Shown one piece after another: positions 16,772-25,028 of a stretch of 64,000 nucleotides of DNA. Under the pieces are notes generated by a model. The model did not search any database. It was not told the origin of the DNA and was given only the letters and a program-made list of their open reading frames with translations. Position 1 is the first letter of the stretch; each line of letters starts with the position of its first letter. This DNA is from Cognatishimia activa (GTDB lineage: Bacteria > Pseudomonadota > Alphaproteobacteria > Rhodobacterales > Rhodobacteraceae). The position numbers and the translations under genes were made by a program. The stretch spans positions 2,702,501-2,766,500 of the forward strand of contig NZ_CP096147.1 in NCBI RefSeq assembly GCF_026016445.1. Direction: 5' to 3'.

Positions 16772-17437
16772 ATGCGTAATTTAGGCGTTACAGCCCTGTT
16801 TGCTGCGGTGATTCTTGCGAATCCAGCCGCGGCCGAGATGGAAGTTAGCTTCTACATGGGGACTCAATCTTCGCCCCATGCTGTCATATCGGGGACTCTG
16901 GATGGGACGGCAGGTACAGCCGTCGACCGAACTGTGGCCTGGGAAGGCCGTTCCTTCACACCGCCTCCTTACTACGGTGTGCGTGGTGTCTACTGGCGCG
17001 AAAGCGGTTGGGGCTATGGTCTGGAGCTGACCCACGCCAAGGTTTACGCTTCTGACGCGGATCGCACAGCCCTTGGTTTGGATAGCCTCGAGTTTACTGA
17101 CGGCCACAATATCATCACCGCGAATATTCATCGTCGCTGGGAAGATCGTTGGTGGAACGGTCGTCTGACCCCGTTTGTGACCGCAGGTCTAGGCGTAGCT
17201 GTCCCTCACGTGGACATTCAACCAACTGGCGATGCGCATACCTTTGGCTACCAACTGACGGGACCAGCGGCACGTTTAGGTGTGGGTGTTTCGATTGATT
17301 TGACTGAAAAAATCAGCGCTTTCACTGAATATCAGATCACCTACTCGGACAACAAAGTTGAGCTGGATAGCGGCGGTACGCTGGAAACGTCGCTGGTGAC
17401 CAACGCCCTGAATTTTGGCGTCAGCTACAGCTTCTAA
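16772..17437 (+). CDS. outer-membrane beta-barrel protein, possibly LpxQ-like lipid A oxidase
   Basis: A 221-residue exported protein. Residues 1-21 form a signal peptide ending AAA. The rest alternates hydrophobic and polar residues with many aromatic strand ends and finishes in FGVSYSF, the terminal phenylalanine signature recognised by the outer-membrane assembly machinery. The AWEGRSFTPPPYYGVRGVYW segment and length recall proteins annotated in this order as lipid A oxidase (LpxQ-like, which oxidises the proximal glucosamine of lipid A). I see no catalytic residue that proves it. The gene is monocistronic with its own terminator. Confidence 0.75.
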   Translation: MRNLGVTALFAAVILANPAAAEMEVSFYMGTQSSPHAVISGTLDGTAGTAVDRTVAWEGRSFTPPPYYGVRGVYWRESGWGYGLELTHAKVYASDADRTALGLDSLEFTDGHNIITANIHRRWEDRWWNGRLTPFVTAGLGVAVPHVDIQPTGDAHTFGYQLTGPAARLGVGVSIDLTEKISAFTEYQITYSDNKVELDSGGTLETSLVTNALNFGVSYSF

Positions 17438-17443
17438 TAATCA

Positions 17444-17466
17444 ACCCCGCCAAAGGTGGGGTTTTT
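17444..17466 (+). terminator. hairpin terminator of the barrel-protein gene
   Basis: Stem ACCCCGCC/GGTGGGGT (one G-T pair) with loop AAA, then TTTT. Confidence 0.85.
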
Positions 17467-17476
17467 CATTTGCGGA

Positions 17477-18085
17477 TCATAGATCATAATGCTCGGTGCT
17501 TTGCATCGACTGTCGTTTTCCGAATTCATCAAACCAAGCGGCAAGCGCGTCGTTACCTTGGCGCCAATTCCGAGCATCCAACCGAAAATCCAAATACCCT
17601 AAAGCACAGCCAACTGCGAGATGACCCATGTGAACGGGGCCATTCAGATGGCTGATCCACATATCGTTTAGAGCTGACAGACCGTTTCGCACCTTACTCC
17701 ACTGCGCATCAATCCAAGGCGCGTGTTGCATTGATTCTTCGCGGAACCGACCTTCGTAGACAATCGATAAGGCCGAATCCAAAATACCATCCCCGGTCGC
17801 TTCGATGGTCAGAACATCCCAGATGATACGATCCGGATAGAACTGCCCGCCTGAACGAGCATCCAAGAATCGGCAAATTACCCGACTGTCATAAAGCGCT
17901 GGCGCATTTTCCCGCACCAGGCAGGGGATTTTGCCAAGTGGATTTGCCGCTTGCAGTTTCGCATCCACCGCGATTGGCGCAGTTTTCACCTGAAGAAGTT
18001 CAACCTCATCCATCTGGCCTGTCTCATGAAGCAGCGCCTTCACTTTTCGACTGTATGGAGAGGCGGGGGCAGTAATAAGTTTCAT
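17477..18085 (-). CDS. glutathione S-transferase family protein
   Basis: A 202-residue GST. The thioredoxin-like N-terminal domain starts MKLITAPASPYSRKVKALLHETG, with NPLGKIPCLVRENAPALYDSRVICRFLD holding the cis-proline and the ES/DS glutathione site. The all-helical domain follows from about residue 85. I used the ATG at 18085, where the GST fold begins; the frame reaches 41 codons further back with no similarity. Substrate cannot be told. It stands divergent from the riboswitch-ribH unit. Confidence 0.88.
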   Translation of the reverse strand: MKLITAPASPYSRKVKALLHETGQMDEVELLQVKTAPIAVDAKLQAANPLGKIPCLVRENAPALYDSRVICRFLDARSGGQFYPDRIIWDVLTIEATGDGILDSALSIVYEGRFREESMQHAPWIDAQWSKVRNGLSALNDMWISHLNGPVHMGHLAVGCALGYLDFRLDARNWRQGNDALAAWFDEFGKRQSMQSTEHYDL

Positions 18086-18152
18086 CGGTTCGGTCTCATT
18101 CCGGTATATGTCGCATTTCATGTTGCAAGCAGCCTTGGGGCTTGGCAAGGTG

Positions 18153-18294
18153 CGCGCGTTCTCAGGGCGGGGTGAAATTCCCCACCGGCGGTATGTGGCG
18201 CAAGCCATAAGCCCGCGAGCGGCCCAAAATGGGTGTCAGCAGATCTGGTGAGAAGCCAGAGCCGACGGTTAAAGTCCGGATGAAAGAGAACGTA
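18153..18294 (+). promoter_or_regulatory. FMN riboswitch (RFN element)
   Basis: The conserved blocks are all present in order: CTCAGGGCGGGGTGAAATTC, CCCACCGGCGGTA, AGCCCGCGAGC, then CAGATCTGGTGAGAAGCCAG, AGCCGACGGTTAAAGTCCGG and ATGAAAGAG. These form the six-stem FMN aptamer. It sits 80 bases before ribH, so it should repress lumazine synthase when FMN is plentiful. Whether it works on transcription or on ribosome binding is not clear; I see no strong terminator with a U-tract between it and the start. Confidence 0.95.
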
Positions 18295-18373
18295 GGGTCT
18301 GGGTGCCATTTGGCGCAAAGAGTCTTCGTGATCGCCTTGGGTGACGTGTCTGTTGCTGAAAGGAGTTCATACG

Positions 18374-18814
18374 ATGACACACACCCGATTTGCTTTCATC
18401 AAAGCGCAGTGGCACGCGGATATCGTGGATCGTGCGCTTGAAGGTTTCTGCGAAATTATCCCCGCAGAGCAAGTTGATGTTTTTGACGTTCCTGGTGCGT
18501 TTGAAATGCCGCTCTTGGCGAAAGAGCTGGCCACGACCGGGAAATATGGCGCAATTGCCTGCGCAGCCTTTGTTGTAGATGGTGGGATTTACCGGCACGA
18601 CTTTGTGGCTCAGGCCGTGGTTGATGGGTTGATGCGGGCTGGAATGGACACCGGTGTCCCCGTGCTTTCGGTATCCCTGACACCGCACCAGTATCAGGAA
18701 ACCGATCACCACAACACTATCTACCGCGCTCATTTCGTAGAGAAAGGGCGCGAAGCAGCTAAGGCGGCTTTGGGCGTTCTGAAGACCAAAGCGTCGCTGG
18801 TTGAAGCGGCTTAA
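18374..18814 (+). CDS. ribH: 6,7-dimethyl-8-ribityllumazine synthase, type II (RibH2)
   Basis: A 146-residue enzyme that condenses the ribityl-uracil amine with dihydroxybutanone phosphate to give lumazine, the riboflavin precursor. FDVPGAFEMPLLAKEL and AFVVDGGIYRHDFVAQAVVDGLM are typical; the latter, where usual enzymes have a G-x-T-x-H motif, marks the type II group known as RibH2 in Brucella and Mesorhizobium. Those form decamers and are riboswitch controlled. The ATG at 18374 has AGGAG upstream; a longer frame from 18341 is less likely. No other riboflavin gene lies in the window. Confidence 0.93.
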   Translation: MTHTRFAFIKAQWHADIVDRALEGFCEIIPAEQVDVFDVPGAFEMPLLAKELATTGKYGAIACAAFVVDGGIYRHDFVAQAVVDGLMRAGMDTGVPVLSVSLTPHQYQETDHHNTIYRAHFVEKGREAAKAALGVLKTKASLVEAA

Positions 18815-18833
18815 GAACGAGCTGCGTTGCTCA

Positions 18834-18855
18834 GGGTGAAGCTTTGGCTTCACCC
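18834..18855. terminator. hairpin between convergent ribH and GST genes
   Basis: Perfect nine-base stem GGGTGAAGC/GCTTCACCC with loop TTTG. It lacks a long U-tract on either strand, so it is only a probable terminator. Confidence 0.55.
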
Positions 18856-18861
18856 CTAATG

Positions 18862-19488
18862 CTATTCCGGGAAATAGATCGGGGTGTCCCCTGTTTCCCA
18901 TTTTGCATATTTGCTCATGATCGACTGAAAACGGTCCGACACCAAAAAGGCTTCAAGCCAGCGCGACAGGTTTGGCCAATCCTCGGCATCAAAGCGTGCT
19001 TTGTCGATAAAGGCGAATTGGCGCACAAAAGGCAAAATCGCCATATCTGCCAATTTTGGCGTTTCTCCAAATAGACATTGCTGAGTCAGTTGACCATCAA
19101 GCTTATGCAAAAACGAATGCGCTTTGGCACGTTGCTCTTCGGGTTCAAGATCCGGGTAACGCGTATCGTACTTTGTACGATCCAATGCCTGCTTAAAAGG
19201 ACCATCGGCCTCTTCGATCAGCGCGTGACCTTCGGCGGGCATATCGAGCCACCCCTCGGGGTCAGAACGCCCTAGGGCCCATTTCATGACGTCCAGAGAT
19301 TCGTCAATCACGGTGTCACCGTCCTTTAGGCAAGGCACGGTCGCGCTTGGGCTGGTTACTAAAAACTCAGGCGCTTTGTCTCGCAACAGGATTTCTCGCA
19401 GCTCGACCTGTTGCTCCGATGCGGCAACCGCCAGCCGCGCGCGCATCGCATATGGGCAGCGGCGGAAACTATAGAGAACCGGTATCAT
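18862..19488 (-). CDS. glutathione S-transferase family protein (CPYAMRAR type)
   Basis: A 208-residue protein with a thioredoxin-like N-terminal domain carrying the CPYAMRARLAV motif (Cys11), then SPSATVPCLKDGDTVIDESLDVMKW for the glutathione site, and a helical C-terminal domain. The active-site cysteine suggests a redox or dehydroascorbate-type (omega-like) GST rather than a conjugating one. Its start overlaps the mtaB stop by four bases, so it is the third gene of dapF-mtaB-gst. The functional reason for that link is unclear. Confidence 0.87.
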   Translation of the reverse strand: MIPVLYSFRRCPYAMRARLAVAASEQQVELREILLRDKAPEFLVTSPSATVPCLKDGDTVIDESLDVMKWALGRSDPEGWLDMPAEGHALIEEADGPFKQALDRTKYDTRYPDLEPEEQRAKAHSFLHKLDGQLTQQCLFGETPKLADMAILPFVRQFAFIDKARFDAEDWPNLSRWLEAFLVSDRFQSIMSKYAKWETGDTPIYFPE

Positions 19489-20744
19489 GCGACGAGCTGA
19501 CCGTCTTTTTGGCCAATGATCTTCGCAGTCACAACAGCGCCCTCGATCTGCGGTGCATCGAAATGCACTTCGGTGAATTGTTCTGTGCGACCCATATGCG
19601 GGTTTTCCATAAGGATGTGATGTGTCTTTCCGATCTGCGTCTGAAGATGCAATGAGACCTGCGCATCGCCTGCAGCCCGCAGTTGGGCCGCGCGGGTTTT
19701 GATAATCGGGCCGGGAACCTGATTAGGGATTTTTGCCGCTGGTGTGCCTTCACGCTTGGAATAAGGGAAGACGTGCAGCCACGTCAGGTCACAATCCTTC
19801 ACCAACTTCAGGCTGTTTTCAAAATGCCCGTCAGACTCGGTTGGGAAACCCGCGATGATATCCGCGCCATAGGTCATCTCAGGCCGCAGTTTTTTGGCTT
19901 CTTCACAGAAACGGATCGCGTCATCACGCAGGTGACGGCGGGCCATACGCTTGAGAATCAAGTCATCACCATGCTGCAGAGAGAGGTGCAGATGCGGCAT
20001 CAGGCGCGGCTCTGTGGCGATCGCCATCATCAGGTTTTCATCAACCTCGATGGAATCAATCGAACTGATCCGCAGGCGCGGCAGGTCAGGCACCAGTTTC
20101 AGGATGCGCATAACCAGATCGCCAAGTTTCGGCGTGGCTGGCAGGTCAGCACCCCAAGAGGTCAGGTCGACACCCGTCAGGACAACTTCGTTGAAACCTT
20201 TATCGACCAACCGTTTGATTTGATCGACAACAACGCCAGCCGGGACGGACCGCGAATTCCCACGGCCGTAAGGAATAATGCAGAACGTGCAGCGGTGATC
20301 ACAGCCGTTTTGCACCTGAACATAAGCCCGGCTGCGTGTACCGAACCCATCAATCAGGTGACCGGCGGTTTCAGTGACTGACATAATGTCGTCGACCTGC
20401 ACTTTTTCGGTCTCACCAATGAAATCGCCCGCCATCTGCTTCCAGGTATCGGGCTGCATTTTCTCAGTATTGCCGATAACGCGATCAACTTCGTCCATCG
20501 CCGCAAAGGTCTCTGGCTCTGTTTGCGCCGCACATCCGGTCACGATGATGGTGCTGTCGGGATTTTCGCGGCGCAGCTTGCGAATCTCCTGCCTCGCCTT
20601 GCGCACGGCTTCAGCCGTCACTGCGCAGGTATTCACCACAACTGCATTGGAAAGCCCCGCCTGTTGGCTGAGGTCCTTCATGGCTTCTGTTTCATAGGCG
20701 TTAAGCCGACACCCGAGCGTGGTAAATTTAGGGGGCTGAATCAC
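19485..20744 (-). CDS. mtaB: tRNA t6A37 methylthiotransferase
   Basis: A 419-residue radical-SAM enzyme that converts t6A to ms2t6A at position 37 of tRNAs reading ANN codons. The N-terminal domain holds the auxiliary cluster cysteines in LGCRLNAYETE, VNTCAVT and TGCAAQTEPE. The radical-SAM motif is CDHRCTFCIIPYGRGNSRSV. A C-terminal TRAM domain is expected over the last 60 residues (QIGKTHHILMENPHMGRTEQF onward). It lies between dapF and the GST gene, overlapping each by four bases. Confidence 0.94.
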   Translation of the reverse strand: MIQPPKFTTLGCRLNAYETEAMKDLSQQAGLSNAVVVNTCAVTAEAVRKARQEIRKLRRENPDSTIIVTGCAAQTEPETFAAMDEVDRVIGNTEKMQPDTWKQMAGDFIGETEKVQVDDIMSVTETAGHLIDGFGTRSRAYVQVQNGCDHRCTFCIIPYGRGNSRSVPAGVVVDQIKRLVDKGFNEVVLTGVDLTSWGADLPATPKLGDLVMRILKLVPDLPRLRISSIDSIEVDENLMMAIATEPRLMPHLHLSLQHGDDLILKRMARRHLRDDAIRFCEEAKKLRPEMTYGADIIAGFPTESDGHFENSLKLVKDCDLTWLHVFPYSKREGTPAAKIPNQVPGPIIKTRAAQLRAAGDAQVSLHLQTQIGKTHHILMENPHMGRTEQFTEVHFDAPQIEGAVVTAKIIGQKDGQLVA

Positions 20745-21574
20745 TGAGCTGAATCCACAAATTCAACGGTGAAGACACCAGAGAAAACATGCATCGTCGC
20801 GCCGGTCATCCAGACGCCATCATCCGCCCAGTCGATGTGTAAAGTGCCGCCGTCCAGATCGATCTGCACCTGACGACCGGTGAGACCTCGGCGCGCAGCT
20901 GCGACAGCCGTCGCGCAAGAAGACGATCCGGACGCCAACGTCGGGCCAACACCACGCTCCCAAACACGCATGCGCAGGTGGCTTTCACCTACGAGCGAGG
21001 CAAATTGCACATTTGTACGTTCTGGATAGAGCGGGTGGTGCTCAAGTTTCGCACCAAGCGTTTCCAGATCAATTGCCTCAGCATCATCAACAAAGAAGGT
21101 GCAATGCGGATTGCCCATCCCGGTCGCTGTTGGCGCGCCTTCGATTGGCAATTCCAGCGTATCCATTTCACGCGCCAACGGGATGTCCTGCCAGTCGAGC
21201 TGCGGGTGACCCATATTCACCGAGACCAGACCATTCCCGGCCTCGCGCGCTTTTAAAGTGCCGCGGGCTGTGGTCAGGGTCAGCTCACTTTTGCCGCCCT
21301 CATCCAGCAGTTTGCGCCCAATGCAGCGTGTCGCATTCCCGCAGGCCGCCGATGTAGACCCATCGGCGTTATAAAAGGTCAGATGCGCGTCAGCGGTATC
21401 TGACTTTTCGATGACAGCCAGTTGATCAAACCCAACGCCGCAATGGCGATCAGCAATCGCTGTAATCAGCGACTCAGAAAGACCCGACTCGCGATCCCGC
21501 GCGTCGATCACCACGAAATCGTTGCCGAGTCCGTGCATTTTTTCGAATTCGATATTCTGTCTTACAACTGTCAT
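20741..21574 (-). CDS. dapF: diaminopimelate epimerase
   Basis: A 277-residue enzyme that converts LL- to meso-diaminopimelate for lysine and peptidoglycan. The family start FEKMHGLGNDFVVIDARD and the first catalytic cysteine in NADGSTSAACGNATRC (Cys78) are clear. The second catalytic cysteine, usually in ACGxGAC, appears as serine in LASGSSSCATA (Ser215), with a cysteine five residues on at 220. The remaining ligands, such as GNPHCTFFVDD and ERTNVQFA, are conserved. It begins the dapF-mtaB-gst operon. The residue change deserves an alignment before the activity is assumed. Confidence 0.9.
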   Translation of the reverse strand: MTVVRQNIEFEKMHGLGNDFVVIDARDRESGLSESLITAIADRHCGVGFDQLAVIEKSDTADAHLTFYNADGSTSAACGNATRCIGRKLLDEGGKSELTLTTARGTLKAREAGNGLVSVNMGHPQLDWQDIPLAREMDTLELPIEGAPTATGMGNPHCTFFVDDAEAIDLETLGAKLEHHPLYPERTNVQFASLVGESHLRMRVWERGVGPTLASGSSSCATAVAAARRGLTGRQVQIDLDGGTLHIDWADDGVWMTGATMHVFSGVFTVEFVDSAQ

Positions 21575-21689
21575 GAGCGCGCATATAACCCTGTCATAAG
21601 AGTAATTCCAGTCAGCCGTATTTTTTGTGCTTTTTTGGGTTGACCCTATTCGTGGTTATTCTTAGAAGCCCCCTCACGCACAGCGAAGT

Positions 21690-21765
21690 GGGCCGTTAGC
21701 TCAGTTGGTAGAGCAACTGACTTTTAATCAGTGGGTCATAGGTTCGAATCCTATACGGCTCACCA
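21690..21765 (+). tRNA. tRNA-Lys (anticodon TTT)
   Basis: Seventy-six bases fold into a cloverleaf: acceptor GGGCCGT paired with ACGGCTC (one G-T), D-arm GCTCAGTTGGTAGAGC, anticodon stem ACTGA/TCAGT with loop CTTTTAA giving TTT, T-arm with GGTTCGAATCC, and an encoded CCA end. A hairpin terminator follows 12 bases on. Confidence 0.97.
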
Positions 21766-21777
21766 CTTTGTTTCAAA

Positions 21778-21809
21778 GGCTTGGGCAGAAATGCCCGAGC
21801 CTTTTGAGT
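21778..21809 (+). terminator. terminator of tRNA-Lys
   Basis: Stem GGCTTGGGCA/TGCCCGAGCC (one G-T pair) with loop GAAA, followed by TTTTGAGTTT. Confidence 0.8.
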
Positions 21810-22132
21810 TTCTATAGTCTCTTTTTCGTTTCATTGATCATGGATTTTCTGAGGGGCAACTAGATTCAGCTATGTTGATCCCTCGCTTCTGAAGTGGTCG
21901 GCCGATATGTTTAGATATCTGCAGATTCACGGACTTCGTATCACCAAACAGACCTAAGTCAAATGAGGCTGCTCAGTGAGTCCTATGCTTGCGCACAAAG
22001 CCTAACTTTCATTCCTCACCCTAAATCCACTCAAGACAGCGCCTAGGGTTAAACTTGCGCGATGAACGTGATATGAACCCATCTAAACAACCAATCGGAT
22101 TGAGGACCGTATTCGTGGGTGGCTCAATCTTT
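21810..22132. other. intergenic region after tRNA-Lys, no gene seen
   Basis: About 320 bases without a convincing ORF, repeat or hairpin. It lies between the tRNA gene and the start of the polysaccharide locus. I could not find a second copy of the tRNA 3-prime end within the window by eye, so there is no evidence for an attachment site. Confidence 0.5.
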
Positions 22133-23017
22133 TTATGACAATGTGCTCGTGAAAATTCGCTCTGCTTTCACTGGGTTGAAGGTTTCGCGTAACCCAGCGT
22201 TTATGTGGCTGATTTCCCCCACAAAAAACAATGTCCCATCACTGAAAAAATCCACTCGAACAAATTCAAAGTGCTGACCAATGCTCTCAGCGACTTCTAT
22301 CATGCGGGAGAGGCATTCTGGTTTTAGTGTTGCGAGTTCATCCTGATCTGGCTGCCAAGTGCCTTCGGCATATGACGTCGTTCCAGGAAAGGGGCACCAT
22401 TCGGCTGTCACATAGGTTTGCCTGAACAGGCTTTCTGATTGTCTTTGCTTTATCTCCGCGACCGTTAACTTGCCGTTGAAGATATAAAAGCGGTAGTCGT
22501 TACAGTAGTCTCCATTCAACTTTAGCCAAGGCTCAACGATGATCTTTGGCTCTAGTCTCTGGTAATTCCGCTCACCTGTAAGATCGCCGAAATTCCATTT
22601 AAGCCACTTGCGCATTGTATCTTTGTTGGCTTCGGAAACCGGCCCAGATTTATGGAAAATGACTTCACCGGACATATGTGTCGGCTTGATCACGCAACGG
22701 TCTGGAAAATCAAACTCTTCGATGTCCTGTTCGTCACGCAAAATGGCGATCGTTTCTACGTTCATGTCTTTGCCCAGGACACCATTGACGAAGATCTTCG
22801 TGAATTCTTTGTCAGATGTGAATGATCTGAGGACATTGTCGGTTTCACGAATTTTTATGTTGAATAGCAAATCATTCACGTAGCCTGTCCGGCGAAAGTT
22901 TGGAATGCGTCGATAGATGAGGAGAAAAATGAGCGTTTCATAGGCGGCCGAGATGATCCGTGGCCGAAAAATAAACCCCAACCATGGCATCGCTCTGACA
23001 AGTCGAAACCGGGTCAT
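22133..23017 (-). CDS. TupA-like ATP-grasp protein
   Basis: A 294-residue protein of the TupA-like ATP-grasp family (PF14305), found in polysaccharide loci and named after a teichuronopeptide gene. Seen are the FPDRCVIKPTHMSGEVIFHK segment, which supplies the ATP-binding lysine, EPWLKLNGDYCNDYRFYIFNGK in the middle, and FEFVRVDFFSDGTLFFVGEI near the end with the Mg-binding acidic residues. Family members are thought to attach amino acids or similar groups to glycans. It is divergent from the polysaccharide operon and shares its 326-base control region. Confidence 0.82.
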   Translation of the reverse strand: MTRFRLVRAMPWLGFIFRPRIISAAYETLIFLLIYRRIPNFRRTGYVNDLLFNIKIRETDNVLRSFTSDKEFTKIFVNGVLGKDMNVETIAILRDEQDIEEFDFPDRCVIKPTHMSGEVIFHKSGPVSEANKDTMRKWLKWNFGDLTGERNYQRLEPKIIVEPWLKLNGDYCNDYRFYIFNGKLTVAEIKQRQSESLFRQTYVTAEWCPFPGTTSYAEGTWQPDQDELATLKPECLSRMIEVAESIGQHFEFVRVDFFSDGTLFFVGEISHINAGLRETFNPVKAERIFTSTLS

Positions 23018-23180
23018 AGTGCTCTCCCAGGCTTATCGACTACTGCCCAGAAATCTGAGTTTTGCCAGTCGAACTATGCCTACATTCCACAAAAATTACG
23101 TTCAAAACGAATCGTTCGATAACTGACCTACAACAACATGTGGCAGAAGTGTGGAGATTCGTAGAATTTACGCTGCCCAA

Positions 23181-23215
23181 AGAAACAATAAATACAGGTT
23201 GAAATTATTGTTTCT
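23181..23215. promoter_or_regulatory. inverted repeat, possible operator
   Basis: Arms AGAAACAATAA and TTATTGTTTCT are perfectly complementary over 11 bases with a 13-base spacer. The wide spacing suits a dimeric regulator or a loop more than a terminator, as no T-run follows. Confidence 0.5.
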
Positions 23216-23270
23216 CATTGCGCATTCGAGTGCTCGAGGATTTGGCTGAATTCTACTCAATTTGTTGAAT

Positions 23271-23321
23271 TTAAATCTCTTTTACACGCCAATTATTGCT
23301 GTGGTTTTAACGCCCTGTTAG
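23271..23321 (+). promoter_or_regulatory. two imperfect CtrA-like motifs
   Basis: TTAA-N7-TTAC at 23271-23285 and TTAA-N7-TTAG at 23307-23321, 36 bases apart, each one mismatch from TTAA-N7-TTAA. The second ends 22 bases before the start codon. AT-rich sequence yields such matches by chance, so this is tentative. Confidence 0.35.
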
Positions 23322-23343
23322 CTTCCCCTTCTGGGGGACGACC

Positions 23344-24390
23344 ATGAATATTTCTTCTGATTTTGAACAAGCTCATCTTGGTTTCTCGGTCAATAGATAT
23401 GGCCAACAGCGCATGAACACTCTTGTGACGGGTGGTGCTGGTTTTCTTGGATCGCATCTTTGCAGGCAGCTACTTCAAAGCGGTCATAAGGTGCTGTGCA
23501 TCGACAACCTGATGACGGGCCGAATGGAGAATATTCATGATCTAATTGGCAACAACAACTTCTTGTTTCAGCAGCACGATATTGTCGACCCGATTGAGAT
23601 CACTCAGTCGCTTGATCGCATCTACAATCTCGCGTGCCCTGCGTCCCCGCCGCAGTATCAGAAAGACCCGATCCACACCTTCAAGACATGTGTGCTCGGT
23701 GCGATGAATATGCTGGAGCTTGCGCGTCGCAAGGGTGCGCGCATCTTGCAGGCTTCGACTTCAGAGGTCTATGGCGACCCGCAAGTTATGCCGCAAGCGG
23801 AAGGCTATTTTGGCAACGTCAACACCTGTGGTCCACGGGCTTGCTACGATGAAGGCAAGCGCAGCGCGGAAACACTGTTTCATGATTATCACCACGCACA
23901 TGACGTCGATATTCGCATCGCGCGCATCTTCAATACCTATGGGCCATCCATGAGCCCCGAAGACGGGCGTGTGATTTCCAATTTTGTCGTGCAGGCGCTG
24001 AGCGGGCAGGACATTACCGTGATGGGCGACGGTTCGCAGACGCGCTCCTTCTGCTACCGTGACGACCTCGTGCGTGGGCTGATGTCATTTATGGAGCACC
24101 CTCAGAAGATCGCGGAACCTGTGAATTTTGGCCGCCCTGACGAATACACGGTTCTGATGATCGCAGAGAAAATCATCGATTTGACGGAATCCAAAAGCCG
24201 CATCGTTTTCAAACCTTTGCCAGTTGATGACCCAAAACGCCGCCGCCCCGATATTTCGAAGGCTCAATCCTTGTTGAGCTGGACACCTGTAACGTCACTA
24301 GAGGATGGCCTGGCTGCAACGATCGCTCATTTCAGCGCGCTTGCTGCGGAACAAGCGGAGCAAGTAAATTCTGATGCGTGCGTGGTATGA
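23344..24390 (+). CDS. UDP-glucuronate decarboxylase (UXS-type SDR)
   Basis: A 348-residue extended SDR predicted to convert UDP-glucuronate to UDP-xylose. The NAD site is GGAGFLGS at 30-37, and UXS marks are [24 protein letters not shown] and [13 protein letters not shown] with Tyr168 and Lys172. The family-typical [21 protein letters not shown] follows. An alternative start at Met24 begins right at the fold; the upstream ATG is preceded by a G-rich stretch, so both remain possible. It is the first gene of the polysaccharide operon and overlaps the next start as ATGA. Confidence 0.9.
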   Translation: MNISSDFEQAHLGFSVNRYGQQRMNTLVTGGAGFLGSHLCRQLLQSGHKVLCIDNLMTGRMENIHDLIGNNNFLFQQHDIVDPIEITQSLDRIYNLACPASPPQYQKDPIHTFKTCVLGAMNMLELARRKGARILQASTSEVYGDPQVMPQAEGYFGNVNTCGPRACYDEGKRSAETLFHDYHHAHDVDIRIARIFNTYGPSMSPEDGRVISNFVVQALSGQDITVMGDGSQTRSFCYRDDLVRGLMSFMEHPQKIAEPVNFGRPDEYTVLMIAEKIIDLTESKSRIVFKPLPVDDPKRRRPDISKAQSLLSWTPVTSLEDGLAATIAHFSALAAEQAEQVNSDACVV

Positions 24391-24965
24391 AACGTTTGAT
24401 TGACCTCATTATATCCCTGACGTTGCTACCGCTTTTATTGCTGGTTCTAGCTGCGGCCTGTGTTGCCAACCGAATTGAAGGTGCCGGCCCTGTGCTGTTC
24501 CGTCAAACACGCTATGGCTCCAAGGGGCAGCCTTTTTCTATCTATAAAGTTCGGACGATGCGCGTGGCTGAAGCGGGTAACCAGTTCAATCAGGCTAGGC
24601 GGGGGGATGCGCGCGTAACAGGGTTTGGCAGACTCTTAAGGGCTAGTAGCCTGGATGAGCTGCCGCAACTCCTCAATGTGTTGCGTGGGGATATGTCATT
24701 GGTTGGCCCGCGACCTCATCCGACGCAGCTTGATGAGACCTATCGAAGGGCGATCGAAGATTATGATCGCCGGTTTGACGTCAAGCCGGGCATCACGGGG
24801 CTTGCACAGGTGCGAGGGCATCGCGGGCCAACCGAGACGATCGACGTTATGCGCGCGCGGATTGCCTGTGACATTGAATATGTTGAGCGGTCTTCAGTGC
24901 TGCTTGATATCCAGATCCTGTTCAGAACTTTTGCAGCCGTGTTGGTGCCAAAAAATGCCTACTAA
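24387..24965 (+). CDS. polyprenyl-phosphate sugar phosphotransferase (ExoY-like)
   Basis: A 192-residue priming transferase of the bacterial sugar transferase family, which loads the first sugar-phosphate onto undecaprenyl phosphate. One N-terminal hydrophobic segment (about residues 5-27) is followed by [50 protein letters not shown] and [13 protein letters not shown], all diagnostic. It is the short form without the extra N-terminal membrane domain. The ATG at 24387 overlaps the previous stop (ATGA). Which sugar is used cannot be told. Confidence 0.92.
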   Translation: MKRLIDLIISLTLLPLLLLVLAAACVANRIEGAGPVLFRQTRYGSKGQPFSIYKVRTMRVAEAGNQFNQARRGDARVTGFGRLLRASSLDELPQLLNVLRGDMSLVGPRPHPTQLDETYRRAIEDYDRRFDVKPGITGLAQVRGHRGPTETIDVMRARIACDIEYVERSSVLLDIQILFRTFAAVLVPKNAY

Positions 24966-25028
24966 CTCTGCGAAATATGACTTCGAGCTGAAGGAGTTCG
25001 TACCTGTTGATACCGGGAGGGTCTTCCT

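Larger units (their letters stand above)
23018..23343. other. AT-rich divergent control region of the polysaccharide locus
   Basis: Three hundred and twenty-six bases between the TupA-like gene and the UDP-glucuronate decarboxylase gene. It is clearly richer in A and T than the flanking genes and holds an 11-base inverted repeat plus two CtrA-like half-conserved motifs, listed separately. No ORF is convincing. Confidence 0.6.
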
